A DNA stretch of 23,791 nt, taken from NCBI GenBank assembly GCA_027604005.1, contig JADGJT010000344.1:1-23791 (forward strand), written 5' to 3'. The position numbers and the translations under genes were made by a program. Every line of letters starts with the position of its first letter. Position 1 is the first letter of the stretch. Below, one piece after another: positions 1 through 9,697 of this stretch. Source of the stretch: Dinochytrium kinnereticum. Its lineage: Eukaryota; Chytridiomycota; Chytridiomycetes; Chytridiales; Chytridiaceae. The notes beneath the pieces are model-generated. The model saw only the letters and a program-made list of their open reading frames with translations, was not told the DNA's origin and made no database searches.

Positions 1-468
1 CAGTTCTGTCTTTCTCCAATCTTGACTGTGTCTCAGATATGGACATGGATTCCAACAGTATTGAATCTCTGTCACTGTGTTCAGATCCATTGGGGGTTTC
101 ACCATCATGGGAATCACCAGTAGCTACAGCGTATCCAGTTTCAATGGGAGCCTCACATCCATGCCAGCTACTGCCAGCTTCCACACCTATATTCTTAGAG
201 TCAACACCCCCTAACCCAAAAGAAAAGTGTAGCAAGTTGAAAGTAATGAAGGCTCACACAAACCTAACGATGAATGGGGGTCATTTAATGGATATTCAGT
301 GCCGTAAAATGCACCTGAGGCCAGTAATGCTATGTTTCTTTGGTGACGCCTGGTCTTTTGGTGCTGTCGGAGCTGGGATAGCCTTCCTTTGATGTAAATA
401 TGACATGCATCACATTTAAGACTTGGACCTGGACGCTGGGAGGCAACACGCCCAGGCTTGCGGTACAT
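1..468 (-). CDS. Partial C2H2-type zinc-finger protein, 3' part beyond the left edge
   Basis: Inferred minus-strand gene starting at an ATG at 468. Exon 1 (269-468) encodes one zinc-finger-like unit, CDACHIYIKGRLSQLRQH followed by QKTRRH: Cys-x2-Cys, then His-x5-His about 13 residues later, in a basic context. A likely intron lies at 211-268 (donor GTTAGG, acceptor TTAG after a T-rich tract). Joining in phase gives a second open stretch from 210 to base 1, rich in Ser, Glu and Gly, which runs off the window. Without the intron the frame stops at 211. The finger spacing resembles those found in transposon-derived and U1-like fingers, and the neighbourhood is repeat-rich, so a mobile-element origin is possible. 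No function can be assigned. The start codon, intron and gene status are all inference. Confidence 0.4.
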
Positions 469-907
469 GACTTAGCAGATTTTGGTTATAAAAGTATTAT
501 ATTATATTAAATTTAAGCATAACAAAATCCTGATAGCAAAACACTTCAATATTTCGATGGGAGTGTGTGATATCGAAATATTGATGAAATACTCATCAAT
601 ATATCGCTAGAAAAATGTATATCAATATTTTGATGGAAAAGCATATCGAAAAACCGAAAAACACCATTGATATCAAAATTTTGATGGAGGGAAAAACGGT
701 GGTGTAGCTTCATCATGTGTCTTAGGAGTGTCGCCTCGTCATCTAGTGTGACGGCGTTTGCGGAGGGTGAGAAGTTTGGTTGTTTTACTTTCCATTATTC
801 GCTCACTGGCTTTCTTTCTCTGGTACTTCTCCTTGTCGCATTGTTTGTGTTTTCTAGATTTTAACTTCCTTTCTGGAGGTGTTTGATCCGGAATTCCATG
901 TTGGTCT
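469..907. other. A/T-rich non-coding stretch between zinc-finger ORF and retroelement remnant
   Basis: No coding sequence is supported here. The left half is A/T-rich and carries a dense group of palindromic motifs, annotated separately. The right half (about 690-907) is in the direction where the reverse transcriptase of the copia element should follow the integrase on the minus strand. A lysine- and arginine-rich open stretch is present there, but I cannot recognise any reverse-transcriptase motif in it. Confidence 0.6.
546..685. repeat. Cluster of palindromic A/T-rich repeats
   Basis: Several variants of one palindromic motif lie within 140 bp. TCAATATTTCGAT at 546-558 is repeated as its exact reverse complement at 572-584. 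ATATTGATGA at 578-587 and TCATCAATAT at 593-602 form a perfect 10-bp inverted repeat around a 5-nt loop, extendable to 14 bp with one mismatch. ATCAATATTTTGAT lies at 621-634, and ATCAAAATTTTGAT at 672-685 is a perfect 14-bp palindrome. The repeats could be the end of a MITE or other short inverted-repeat element, or binding sites for a dimeric protein; the sequence does not say which. Confidence 0.75.
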
Positions 908-1840
908 CTATGATAGTGCTCCTGAGCTTGTTCTTGGCCTTAAATTTCTATTCTTCGGAGTTCTCGTGGTGGGATTTGATTCTTCATCTTCTGATTCTTC
1001 ACCTCCAGTCGAGTTGTGATCTTCATCTCTATCTGACCTGTATTCATCTTCTTCAGTATCGCTTTCTGAATCAACTTCTGAACTAGAGTTGTCTGTATCT
1101 TCGTTTTTACTTAGATCCGCTTTCCAATATTCTATCTTTCCGCCAACTGGATAATCTGGTTTGTTATAAAGTGCTCCCAGTAGTCTTTCATTGAATACCA
1201 CTGATTTAATGATTGTGTCTCTCTTAACGTCCCATAGCTGGTATCCCACAGGTTCATAACCGAGAAAAATGCATTTATTGCTGTTGAACTCCCCCTTACA
1301 ACGTTGCGCCTTCGGTATGTGTACGTATCCAAAAACTCTAATTTTTGACAAATTCGGTCTCTTTCCAGTAAAATCTTCTAGTGGTGTAATTTTGTTTTCG
1401 TTTCTTCTAGTCGTCAGGTAGGTTGCAGTCATGACTACTTCACGCCAAAATCTCATATCTTTTTTTTGCGAAGCTCAACATTGATTTGGTTTTCTCTATA
1501 AGTGTTCTGTTAATCCTCTCAGTGACGCCGTTCTGTTCTGGGGAGTAGGGCATGGTGAAGGTAAGCTTAATTCCATTTTCTAGACACGATCCCTTGAGTT
1601 CTCTGTTGTTAAATTCTCCTCGGTTATCTGAAATGATCTCTTCAATTTCCTTTTCTTTCGGGATTAATCTTGTATACGATACTTCTATCTCTGGCACATT
1701 CTCTTTGAGTGCCTTCTCGGTATCTTCTTTCTATGCTTTAATGCATCTCACGGCTTCCCTCTTTATTTCAGTAGTTATACCGTAGCATAGTTCGTTGCGT
1801 TGTCTACAATTCCTAGAAAGTAAAAGCTCCACTGTTTGTT
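908..1840 (-). pseudogene. Degenerate Ty1/copia retrotransposon integrase remnant
   Basis: The minus strand encodes most of a copia-type integrase in several frames. The first catalytic Asp lies in FLGIVDNATNYA (codon 1802-1804), the second in SDNRGEF (codon 1626-1628), and the Glu in NGVTERINRT (codon 1518-1520). The last two are separated by exactly 35 residues, as in the DD35E core. PYSPEQNGV and, further on, KIRVFGY and CIFLGY are typical of the copia integrase and the region after it. An acidic Ser/Asp/Glu-rich linker and an NLRPR motif follow. The reading frame is broken near 1780, by a stop at 1731-1733, by a one-base shift in the T8 run at 1460-1467 and by a stop at 908-910. No gag, protease or reverse transcriptase was recognised, so this is a dead fragment. 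Confidence 0.85.
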
Positions 1841-2479
1841 TTCTCCCTCTCTTGACAATCCCCTGACCATCCCTCTTTGTTTTGCCCCCCCCCCTCTATA
1901 TCATTTCGTAAACCCTTTTCTCAGACTCCGCCCATTCCCAACCTTCCTTTTCCATGTTTCTATATGCCCCAAAGTCCCTTTTTTGTCACACCAGGTGCCA
2001 TCTGATGTATTCAAGCAACTTTCAAAAGTCAGGGAACAAACAAGGGGGAGGTGAAGGCATTGACTGGTCGCAAAAGGCTGAGGTAAGGATTTTATTCCTT
2101 TAGCGCCTTAGGAATCTTAATCTGTTGAACTGAGGAAACAGTGAGCAAGACACTTCATCCTCAGGTGACAGACGTCAGATAGGTTTTGTAGCCTCCAACA
2201 GTATTTATTACATATTATTATAAAACAGAACTATATGCTAGGAAGTATCACAAATTTAATGGTTTGAGTATAGTCTGCATTTCATGAATCAATCCACACC
2301 ATGCTTTAACTATTTTGGTGATGGAAAGTTTATAAACCTCAACCTTGTTGCTGTGTCGATCCACATCACCAAGCTTTGGCCTTGCAAGATGTAGAACCAT
2401 GTGCCCTTGACCAGCATGGAGACTGGAACGTCCGGGGACGGCTTGGGAGCCATCATCAGGTAGATAAGGTCCTTTTTAT
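1841..2479. other. Non-coding stretch, no recognisable gene
   Basis: The stretch is pyrimidine-rich near 1845-2000, with a run of ten C at 1885-1894, then A/T-rich around 2200-2330. Short open frames occur on both strands but none has a recognisable product. A stretch at 2004-2084 ending in a GTAAGG donor looks exon-like, but no partner exon was found. Confidence 0.5.
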
Positions 2480-3226
2480 TTAGTTGTTAGGCTGGCATGA
2501 TGCCTTAAATCCCAACAACTGAAGTTTTACTGGTAAGAGATCAGATATATTTTTCCCAAGTACCCGGTGGTTGTATTGGGTATTGGAGGTGGTAACGGCG
2601 CCTGTATGTTGGAGTTCCTCGATGATGGGGGATTGACAAGAGTGGTTAACCCAGTGTGAGTATTGTGCCCAAGAGTAAGAGTTGCGGACTTCAGAGGGGA
2701 GGAGTTTCCAATTTTTCAGAGTCTCCAGTGAGACCTCGGGATACCCAAAAAACATAAGACGGTGTTGAACACGTGGTCGGGCTGGGACCTGACTTATCCT
2801 GTCTGTTCTCCGCTTCACTGAGCCGGTCATGTAGTTCACAACGACTCTCAGCAAAGGAAAGGTGGCCCCTGATGCAGGTGAGTATTTCAGCTGAAGGGAC
2901 GTTGGTGATGGGATTGAAGGCAGGTGGCTGGGCGGTAGGATGTTTAAAGTCCGTGAGGTAGCCGACAGGGTGGCAGTGGGGTGGTTGCGTAGGGCCTCTG
3001 CCAACTGCGTCATCCACGAGTTGCAGGAGGACCTGAAGATGGAATCCCTTACTGCTACAATAATCACCACAGCAGTAACCACCGCCAGAAGGATATCGTT
3101 GCCAAAGAGTCGCCATTGTCCATTCCCTGTAGACATCCTTGATTTGACCCTTCTGGTCTCATAGTAGACAATTGCCCCTCTCAAGGAGCTCCTCAACGTG
3201 TTGAGGTAGGAGAGGAATGTTCTCTG
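2480..3226 (-). CDS. Unrecognised exon-like open frame with one membrane segment
   Basis: A long minus-strand open frame ends at a stop at 2480-2482 and stays open upstream to about 3226, where a pyrimidine tract ending in CTGCAG resembles a splice acceptor. The first in-frame ATG is at 3196 (238 codons). About 35 residues from that Met is a hydrophobic run, DILLAVVTAVVIIVAV, which could be a membrane span. The rest is rich in Ser, Thr, Pro and Asn and has no motif I recognise. A second open frame overlaps at 2691-3116, so the coding frame is not secure. It may be the last exon of a lineage-specific gene, a relic of a mobile element or a chance ORF. Confidence 0.3.
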   Translation of the reverse strand, partial: QRTFLSYLNTLRSSLRGAIVYYETRRVKSRMSTGNGQWRLFGNDILLAVVTAVVIIVAVRDSIFRSSCNSWMTQLAEALRNHPTATLSATSRTLNILPPSHLPSIPSPTSLQLKYSPASGATFPLLRVVVNYMTGSVKRRTDRISQVPARPRVQHRLMFFGYPEVSLETLKNWKLLPSEVRNSYSWAQYSHWVNHSCQSPIIEELQHTGAVTTSNTQYNHRVLGKNISDLLPVKLQLLGFKASCQPNN

Positions 3227-3432
3227 CAGGGGTGAAAACCGAAATATTTTATATGAAAATAAAAGATACTTGCGTGTGTACTCAGAGGTACTAAATTCGT
3301 AGCAGTAGTCTGAGTTACGCGACGCTGCAGGTTCTAAGTCATTTATATACTTATGTTACTGCCATTATGACTTTTCACTCTAACTGATTAGCTTCGGAAA
3401 TCATCAGAGTCGGGGACTGATGGAAGCTGGAG

Positions 3433-3517
3433 TCATGAGAACTGATCTCATGATTAATCAGTGAGCTACTATTCCCACGCCACTGATTGATCAGTAAGTG
3501 CTCAATCGGAGTGGGAA
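3433..3517. repeat. Adjacent hairpin-forming inverted repeats
   Basis: TCATGAGA at 3433-3440 and TCTCATGA at 3446-3453 form a perfect 8-bp inverted repeat with a 5-nt spacer. Immediately after, TTCCCAC at 3472-3478 and GTGGGAA at 3511-3517 form a second, looser inverted repeat whose inner parts (ATTGATC, CAATCGG) are partly complementary. Origin unknown; the repeats sit just before the LTR-like end at 3641. Confidence 0.5.
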
Positions 3518-3640
3518 GTGGTCAACACGCGTACGCAGAGAGCAATCCCGCGACCTAGCAAAAACAGAATCCGCGCTACGGGTCGTTTCGGAGACAAACG
3601 CCGTGTCTGGACGTCTCCAGGCATTTCTTCTATTTTCTAA

Positions 3641-3778
3641 GGGGGGCGTGCTGTATACGAGTGGTTTCATTAAGAGTCTTATACATGCATATTCACGAAG
3701 AAGTAAACACATGTAATTGTATCCGTCACTGAGACCTCAACACAAGGACCTCCTTTTACTCAAGTGTTCCACTCGTAT
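3641..3778 (+). repeat. Possible retroelement end: polypurine tract and LTR-like start
   Basis: A purine tract (AAGGGGGG, ending near 3647) is followed by TGCTGTATACGAGTGG. This is the arrangement of a polypurine tract next to the 5' TG of a 3' LTR. The 10-mer ATACGAGTGG at 3655-3664 recurs as its exact reverse complement at 3769-3778. I could not find a matching 5' LTR, an LTR right boundary or a coding region joined to it, so this is suggestive only and is not demonstrably part of the integrase remnant at 908-1840. Confidence 0.3.
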
Positions 3779-5002
3779 GACGGACCTACCTCTAGCGGAG
3801 ATGGAATCTCTCCATTCGACCCCTCCTATGTTGTTGCCACAACCCTCCTCACCCCACCCTTGCCAGAATGGTCTGAACCTACCCTTTAGACACCGTATGT
3901 GTCCTTAACCCAGCAACCGAGTGTCGCATGAGTTGCCCCTCGGTTCTTCCAGTTCCTCCTCCCTCCTTACCCCTTCATCACTTCAAGGATGAAGATGAGC
4001 AAGGAAGGACTTAATTTCACGGGTTTTAGCAGAACGGTACACGTATATAATCAGCCAGTGCGCTTCTTGCTTATTTCAAGACTAAAACTTTCGGAAGTGC
4101 TTTTGGTAAGGGAAGCTCACTCATTTATGGGTTACGAATAGTTTATTTAACTTAGCTAAAAGGCTTACATGTTTTAAAAATATTATGGCAGAGGCTCACT
4201 CTCCAACCTTTCTTGTATTATATGCCAAGTCACCAGCCTAACCTTTTCGCTGTGACTTATCGTAGCCTCTTTTCTTTCCCTCTTTTGGTGCACTTCGCAC
4301 TTATTATTCGCTTTCTATATCTACACTCTTCAACCAACTAACCATCTTGCCAAGATGATACACGCGTCTTTTGATATGATGGACGTGGTGGTCCCGTGGG
4401 GAAAAGTCTTGAGTAGGTACTTTTAAGTTTTCCCATACCTTTTGAACTTCAACAGTGTGGCTTTCCTCAGTCGATGATTTGTGGGTTACACTGGTGAGAG
4501 ACATATCCACAGTAGTCGCAGGTTTGGCCGAACATAGTTATTTCTTGGATGTCGCTGACTGCCGCAGATGGAGCATGATGGCCAACAGATGTTAGGACAT
4601 TGTGTGGCGGGTGAGGTTGCATTGGGGGTTTGTGTTGGATTCAGTTTTGGTTAGTGAGAGGGTGGTTTGCCAAATGGAGTTCGGCGAATGCTTATTGGAT
4701 GGTGTTGGCTTTACCATGGGAGGAGGAGAGAGCGCATAAGTAATCGCATGTGCTGCCTGCCCATTCTAGTAGATTTAAAGAAAAACTTATCTTTATTCTG
4801 GGACTATATTAAAAAAAGAGCATTGCTGTCTTTCTCTCGTTGCCCATTCGAGGGGGACGTGAGCTTCGGGGTGGGGAGGAGACAGAGGTTGACCTGACCA
4901 TTCTACCAATCTACTCTTTATCTTGTCGAATCTCTTTTTGTAACTTTTGGGTGGCATATTCATGGTTTAAACCACCTTCTGCAACCCCGCAAGCAGGTTG
5001 AC

Positions 5003-8000
5003 ATGGCTGCACAGGCATCATTCCCTCAGACACCAACAACACCGTCCCAGCGGGTGGGGACGGCTCCGAACAAGAAGATCAGAGGTGAGGGTCTTGCTTA
5101 TGGATCATGTTGCCAAGGCATCCCTTATTGGTGGGCAGGGGATGATGGGGTGAGGAAGTGCAAATGTGAAAGGGAATGGGCGGATGCTGGGGGCCTAGCT
5201 GCTACCTACCACAAGCTGTCCTCCTCCCACATCATCGCTGAAGAGTAACACTCTCTAGTTATTGATGCCTCCATCAGCGGTACAAACATCAGGATTGCCA
5301 ATAGACGCATCATCACCGCATCTCTCAAAAAATGCCTCGCCCTCGATGTGGCCGTCTCCAGTTTTGACATATCATTCAACGCTGGTCTCATGATCACCGC
5401 CGCTCAGAAAGTGGTCTACCTATGGGATCTCGAGCATCTTACCGTGCTGCACAAGGTACTATTTTAATTTTGTCGCTGCATGTCTTCTTCTTCCTCGAAG
5501 CTTCCCCGACCAAAGCTCACTCTTTTGCATAGTTTGGACGGTCAACAGGAAGCATCCATCGAGGTTTTTGTTTATTATCATCTTCGAGGGCGGTGTGTTA
5601 AGTTTTACACAGAAAACATTCGTGACTGCAAATTCGACGAAAACGCTTTCCACTTTGCGTCTGCTGGTGAAGACAAGAGGATAGTGGTATGGAACGTCAA
5701 AAGCCACAAAGCCGTAAAGTAATGAATTACGCATTTTTCTAGAATTATTGTTATTCCCTCTCTAATACAGAGCAACAAAACCAAATTCTAAAAAAAAAAA
5801 TAGGGTTTTAGAGGGCCATAAAGGAACTATCTTCCAAGTGGAATTCGGATCCAGGGGAGACCACATCTACTCGGGATCAGATGATGGTCGAGTACTGGTT
5901 TGGGAGTGGCGGACAGGCTCTTGTCTTATGACGTTTATGCGGCATTCAGCAGCCGTTCGATGTTTTCAAACTTACCCAGACCGGCCAGATAGGATTATAT
6001 GTGGGAGAAGTGATGGGAATGTGTCAGTCTGGGATCTTGGCGCAAAGTCCATTGTTGATAACATATCTCCGGATCCGGAATGGTAGTCTTTCTAAATACC
6101 TCTTTTTTGATTTGACGAGTAGGATGGCATTATTCTCTATTCTTTAATCACTTTGTCACCGTTATAAGTGTATTCCTTAATATTGGTTCCCTGAAAAAAA
6201 AGGGTTTCAGAGGGGGATGAGCAAAGTATGGTCGGTTGGATAGGGGCGGAAAAACATCATAGCGGTATGCGTTATCTCTTTCTTTTCATCCAATATTTCT
6301 TTATTGATTCTAATGCATGTCCTTAAAGGCTCCATCATGAGCTTGTGCGTCTCCCCAAACGGAAGATTCCTTGCTACAGGTGCGACAGACCACACGACCA
6401 AACTGTGGGCAGTAGTTTCATACCTGAAAGATGTCGAGGGGGTTCTCGCCGAACAAAATGTATGTTGGTCCTTTGATTATCACTGAATTAATTTGTATTT
6501 CTTTTTAAAATAAAAAATGTAAAAAAGGATGCCAACGCTAAAATAAAGGAGTTGGACAGCTTAATCCCCGTACATGATGAAAAGTACGATATTCAGATTG
6601 AACTGAAAGAGTTTACAGGGTTGAGAATAGGAGAGGTAGGGAGAAAACGTGATTGAAGTGCCAGAACCTCTGAATGCTATATTTGTCTTTGCACCAAATC
6701 ATTCTTTGTGCAGGTTCCTTTACCAATGGGCTACCATGCAGACCTAATTTTTACGTTCCGTCATGAAGCTCCTGTTCTGTGCCTTACCTTTAACACCGCC
6801 TCCGAGTAAGTCAATGAAGCAGATATATATATAAGCTTTTCGAAGGGGTTGTAATTCTTTTTCAGCATCCTCATAACAGGCTCTATGGACTCGACTTGCC
6901 GTTTATGGTCGTGCAGAAGAGGCGACTTGCTATTTCAGATCAATTTGCCGTCACCCGTGACAGATTTAATGGTCAACCGCACTAACGAGGATCTTTACGT
7001 TATTTGCTTGAACCGAGTCTTGGTAAATCGAGTTTTTCTACTGTCTGTGACCGATTATATTTTCTCACTATTCCTAAAAAAAAACCCATAGCTCTTCGAA
7101 ATCCAGGCCAGCGAAAAAGAAGAGGATCTGCCAGAGTACTGGTAATGTTTTGTCTTCTTGACGTTTTCAGTTTATCCTGCTAAATAGCCTGAATCTTTCT
7201 AACAACTTACTTATCATTAAATTCGTTTCTTAGGAAGCGTCATGAACTCGACTCTGCCCTTGAGCGACTTCACCTGGAGACAAAAGTAAGTGTTTACTAC
7301 ATCATTACTGCTTTTAATAACACGAATGCTTAAACACTTTAAGCAACGTGAGGCCTCTCGAAGAGGAGAAGGTGTTGGCGGTGTCCGGAACCACTTTGGC
7401 CAGGAAGATGATGACGAGGCTGGTGAAGACCTCAATGAGAAACGACGTACGCATCTTCCCACTGTCTTTAGCTTATATGATATGCAATCTAACTCTTCTT
7501 ATCATCCCAAAGCCCTCACTGTTCCACAGCTGAAGCAACTCATTTCCCACGGCCTGGTTCTTCCAAGTTTCCTGGATACTCTTGTAGATCAATACAAAGC
7601 GATTGATGCGACGCAGCTTCACCAAAACATGAAAAAGGTCAGCCGATTTCGCTTCCTAGACCTAGGCATATTATAGAAGCTAATACACTGAATTTTTTGC
7701 AGTTCGGTATAGACCCCCGGCAGATCCTTCGTTTGATTGTCAACACAAAGTTTCACCCAAAAGACCTCCTTATTGCCCTCGCCAAAAAAGGCGACGCGGA
7801 TTATCTTTACAATAGTATCCAGACGGTACGGAGCTGCTGTCTAATCGATCGCGTTAATTTTGTTTTCGTTTTTTTTTTTTAACAAAACAGGGAACTCCTA
7901 TAACTTCGTTTATGCTAAAGCATGGGTACCGTGTAATGGCGGATGAGGACCGGGAAGGTCTATTTCCCTTCCATTCACTGTAAAGACTGTCTAATTCTTT

Positions 8001-9455
8001 TTAGATACGTCACGAAAAATATATCTAGATTACAGGGACTTCCATCCACAAGTAAGGATGGGCCGAGGAACGAAAGGTGAATTTTGCATACGACGCTTTT
8101 CCTTTTTCTCATGGATTTAAAGATGCCAGGCAAGAACGAAAGCGGGAACTCATTAATTCACTTTTCGGTGGCAACACTTTCAGCCAAAACGGGGTTGACT
8201 ACGTTCTTGATGCTCAAGGTCGCCGCATTCCAATTGATCAGCTTCAGGATCAGATGTACGAAGATGCTGCTGACGATGAGTACCAATGGTACATGGATAA
8301 TCAATTTGCAGAGGACGATGAAGGAATGGAAGAGGATGACGTTGATTTCTCTCTTCAGAAACATAAAGGAACGGTTCTTCACTTCATTCCGTCAGAGCAA
8401 ATAAAGCTATTGAAGGGTGAGGAGTTTTTTAAACTGGTTTTCACATTCGAGCTTCCTTTCGTATTCATTGTCTTTTCCTTATTTTATACCCCTACTATAC
8501 TTTTCTTATTATTTTCCGGTTCAATGAAGATTTCCAAGCCAAACGAGACGTCAAACCCATCTTTATGAGGCAGATTCTCCTTGATCGGCAACCCGCCCAT
8601 CCTAACTTCAACAGCTCTCAAGCTATTGTAAAGGACACGAAGGTAGGAAAACGTGTAAAAGCTCTCTTAGCAATGTCACCAATTTATGTCAACTAATCCT
8701 GACTGTCTTTCCCAACTATTTGTTTTATTTTCGTTATCAATATTACCATCACAGCCAAACGTAGTCGATCGAACCATCCCCAAAGCTGGTGTTCGATTTA
8801 ACGAACCGTAAGTACTAAGTCAATGGGGTTTTGGGTGGATTTCCAATAAGAAGGGCCGGCACTGATGGGTTTCTATTCACAGCATTACGGGAAAAACCTA
8901 TCCGCTTAAATCATCTAAAACATATACTTACGAGGTCAGTGTCATCACATCCTCCTCTTTTTCCTTCAACTAACTCATGTGCTTATAGCAACCACCACAA
9001 AAGAGAGGTCTGCAAAATCTCCCTTCGTTCCTGGGCCCGAAGGCCTCATTTTCAAGTTCGCGAACGGTATTCAAGCCAGACAGGTGCTTATACGTTGCCT
9101 TGAAATCAGTTATTTTAACAGCTTGAATCTTTTTCTAAATCGTGTTTTGACTCAAGGTACCTCAATGCAAGAGGTCTCAACATCTTGTTCGGAAACAATC
9201 AAGACGATCCAAGATCGAGGAGGACTCTAAACCTAAGAAATGGCCACGTCTATGCTGAGCCTTTGATCTTCGGAGAAAGGAGGCATTCTGTGAGTTTTTT
9301 TTCTCTTCCACCTTGCCCTAGTATGCTTTACAAAGCCGAAACCTAAAACATTTTTCGCTTTGCAGGATATGAGGGAGCAATTCATTGTAGGAAAATCAAT
9401 GTCCGTCAAGGAAGCTACAATCGATGAGTTCCTAGGAATTGATAATGATAATTGA
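5003..9455 (+). CDS. WD40-repeat protein of unassigned family, about 908 aa, 22 exons
   Basis: Exons by splice signals and phase: 5003-5084, 5259-5455, 5533-5563, 5613-5718, 5804-6082, 6203-6264, 6329-6459, 6528-6635, 6714-6805, 6866-7022, 7092-7141, 7234-7285, 7344-7637, 7703-7825, 7891-7957, 8057-8416, 8530-8642, 8755-8807, 8883-8934, 8989-9083, 9157-9289, 9366-9455; they total 2727 nt. The N-terminal 380 residues form a beta propeller, with blade ends such as VVYLWDLE, ASAGEDKRIVVWNVK, SGSDDGRVLVWEW, CGRSDGNVSVWDLG, ATGATDHTTKLW and ITGSMDSTCRLWS. A Lys/Glu-rich linker (about 420-470) leads to a helical-looking domain (about 500-600), an acidic stretch with DDEYQWYMDNQFAEDDEG (about 690) and a basic tail. 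WD40 propellers usually scaffold complexes. I do not recognise the C-terminal half and assign no function. The junction at 7958-8076 is ambiguous. Confidence 0.85.
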
Positions 9456-9697
9456 ATAGACGCTGGGGATTTGGCATGATATCGTAAATGACAGCAATTA
9501 GCAAGGCCATATGTACAAGAAAAAATAATATTTCAATAGAAACACACATATCCGTCCATATGCTTTCTTAGATCGCCTTCATTTTAACTAGATTCAAAAA
9601 AAGCGAACTCCCGTGCAAGTATCTTTCCTTTGCGTATGTTCCGTTCATCTCAGAGAAACTGTCTAAATATATTCAAAATTTGGAAAAATAGCACAGC
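9456..9697. promoter_or_regulatory. Intergenic gap, WD40 gene 3' end and PPIH promoter
   Basis: This 242-bp A/T-rich gap separates two genes in tandem on the plus strand. It must hold the 3' end of the first transcript and the promoter of the cyclophilin gene. An AATAATATTTCAATAGAAA stretch near 9525-9543 is A-rich enough to be a polyadenylation region. No specific promoter motif is recognised. Confidence 0.4.

Larger units (their letters stand above)
3227..5002. other. Long stretch without a supported gene
   Basis: Only short open frames without recognisable products are present. The left part carries inverted repeats (3433-3517) and an LTR-like end (3641-3778), described separately. The rest, from about 3800 to 5000, is mixed-composition DNA that includes the promoter of the WD40 gene starting at 5003. 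I see no tRNA, rRNA or other structured RNA in it. Confidence 0.5.

Noticed and set aside
39..392. Plus-strand open frame of 117 codons at the left edge
   Set aside because: It overlaps the minus-strand zinc-finger frame, which has a recognisable motif, and has no motif itself.
2004..2084. Plus-strand ATG followed by an open stretch ending in a GTAAGG donor, exon-like
   Set aside because: No downstream exon in phase could be found and the product is not recognisable.
4304..4510. Minus-strand open frame of 68 codons with plausible amino-acid composition
   Set aside because: Too short, no recognisable motif and no convincing splice partners.
5003..9455. Reading the WD40 gene as a G-protein beta subunit partner of the gamma gene
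   Set aside because: G-beta proteins are about 340-350 aa with seven regular blades and an N-terminal coiled coil. This protein is about 908 aa with irregular blades and a long C-terminal extension.
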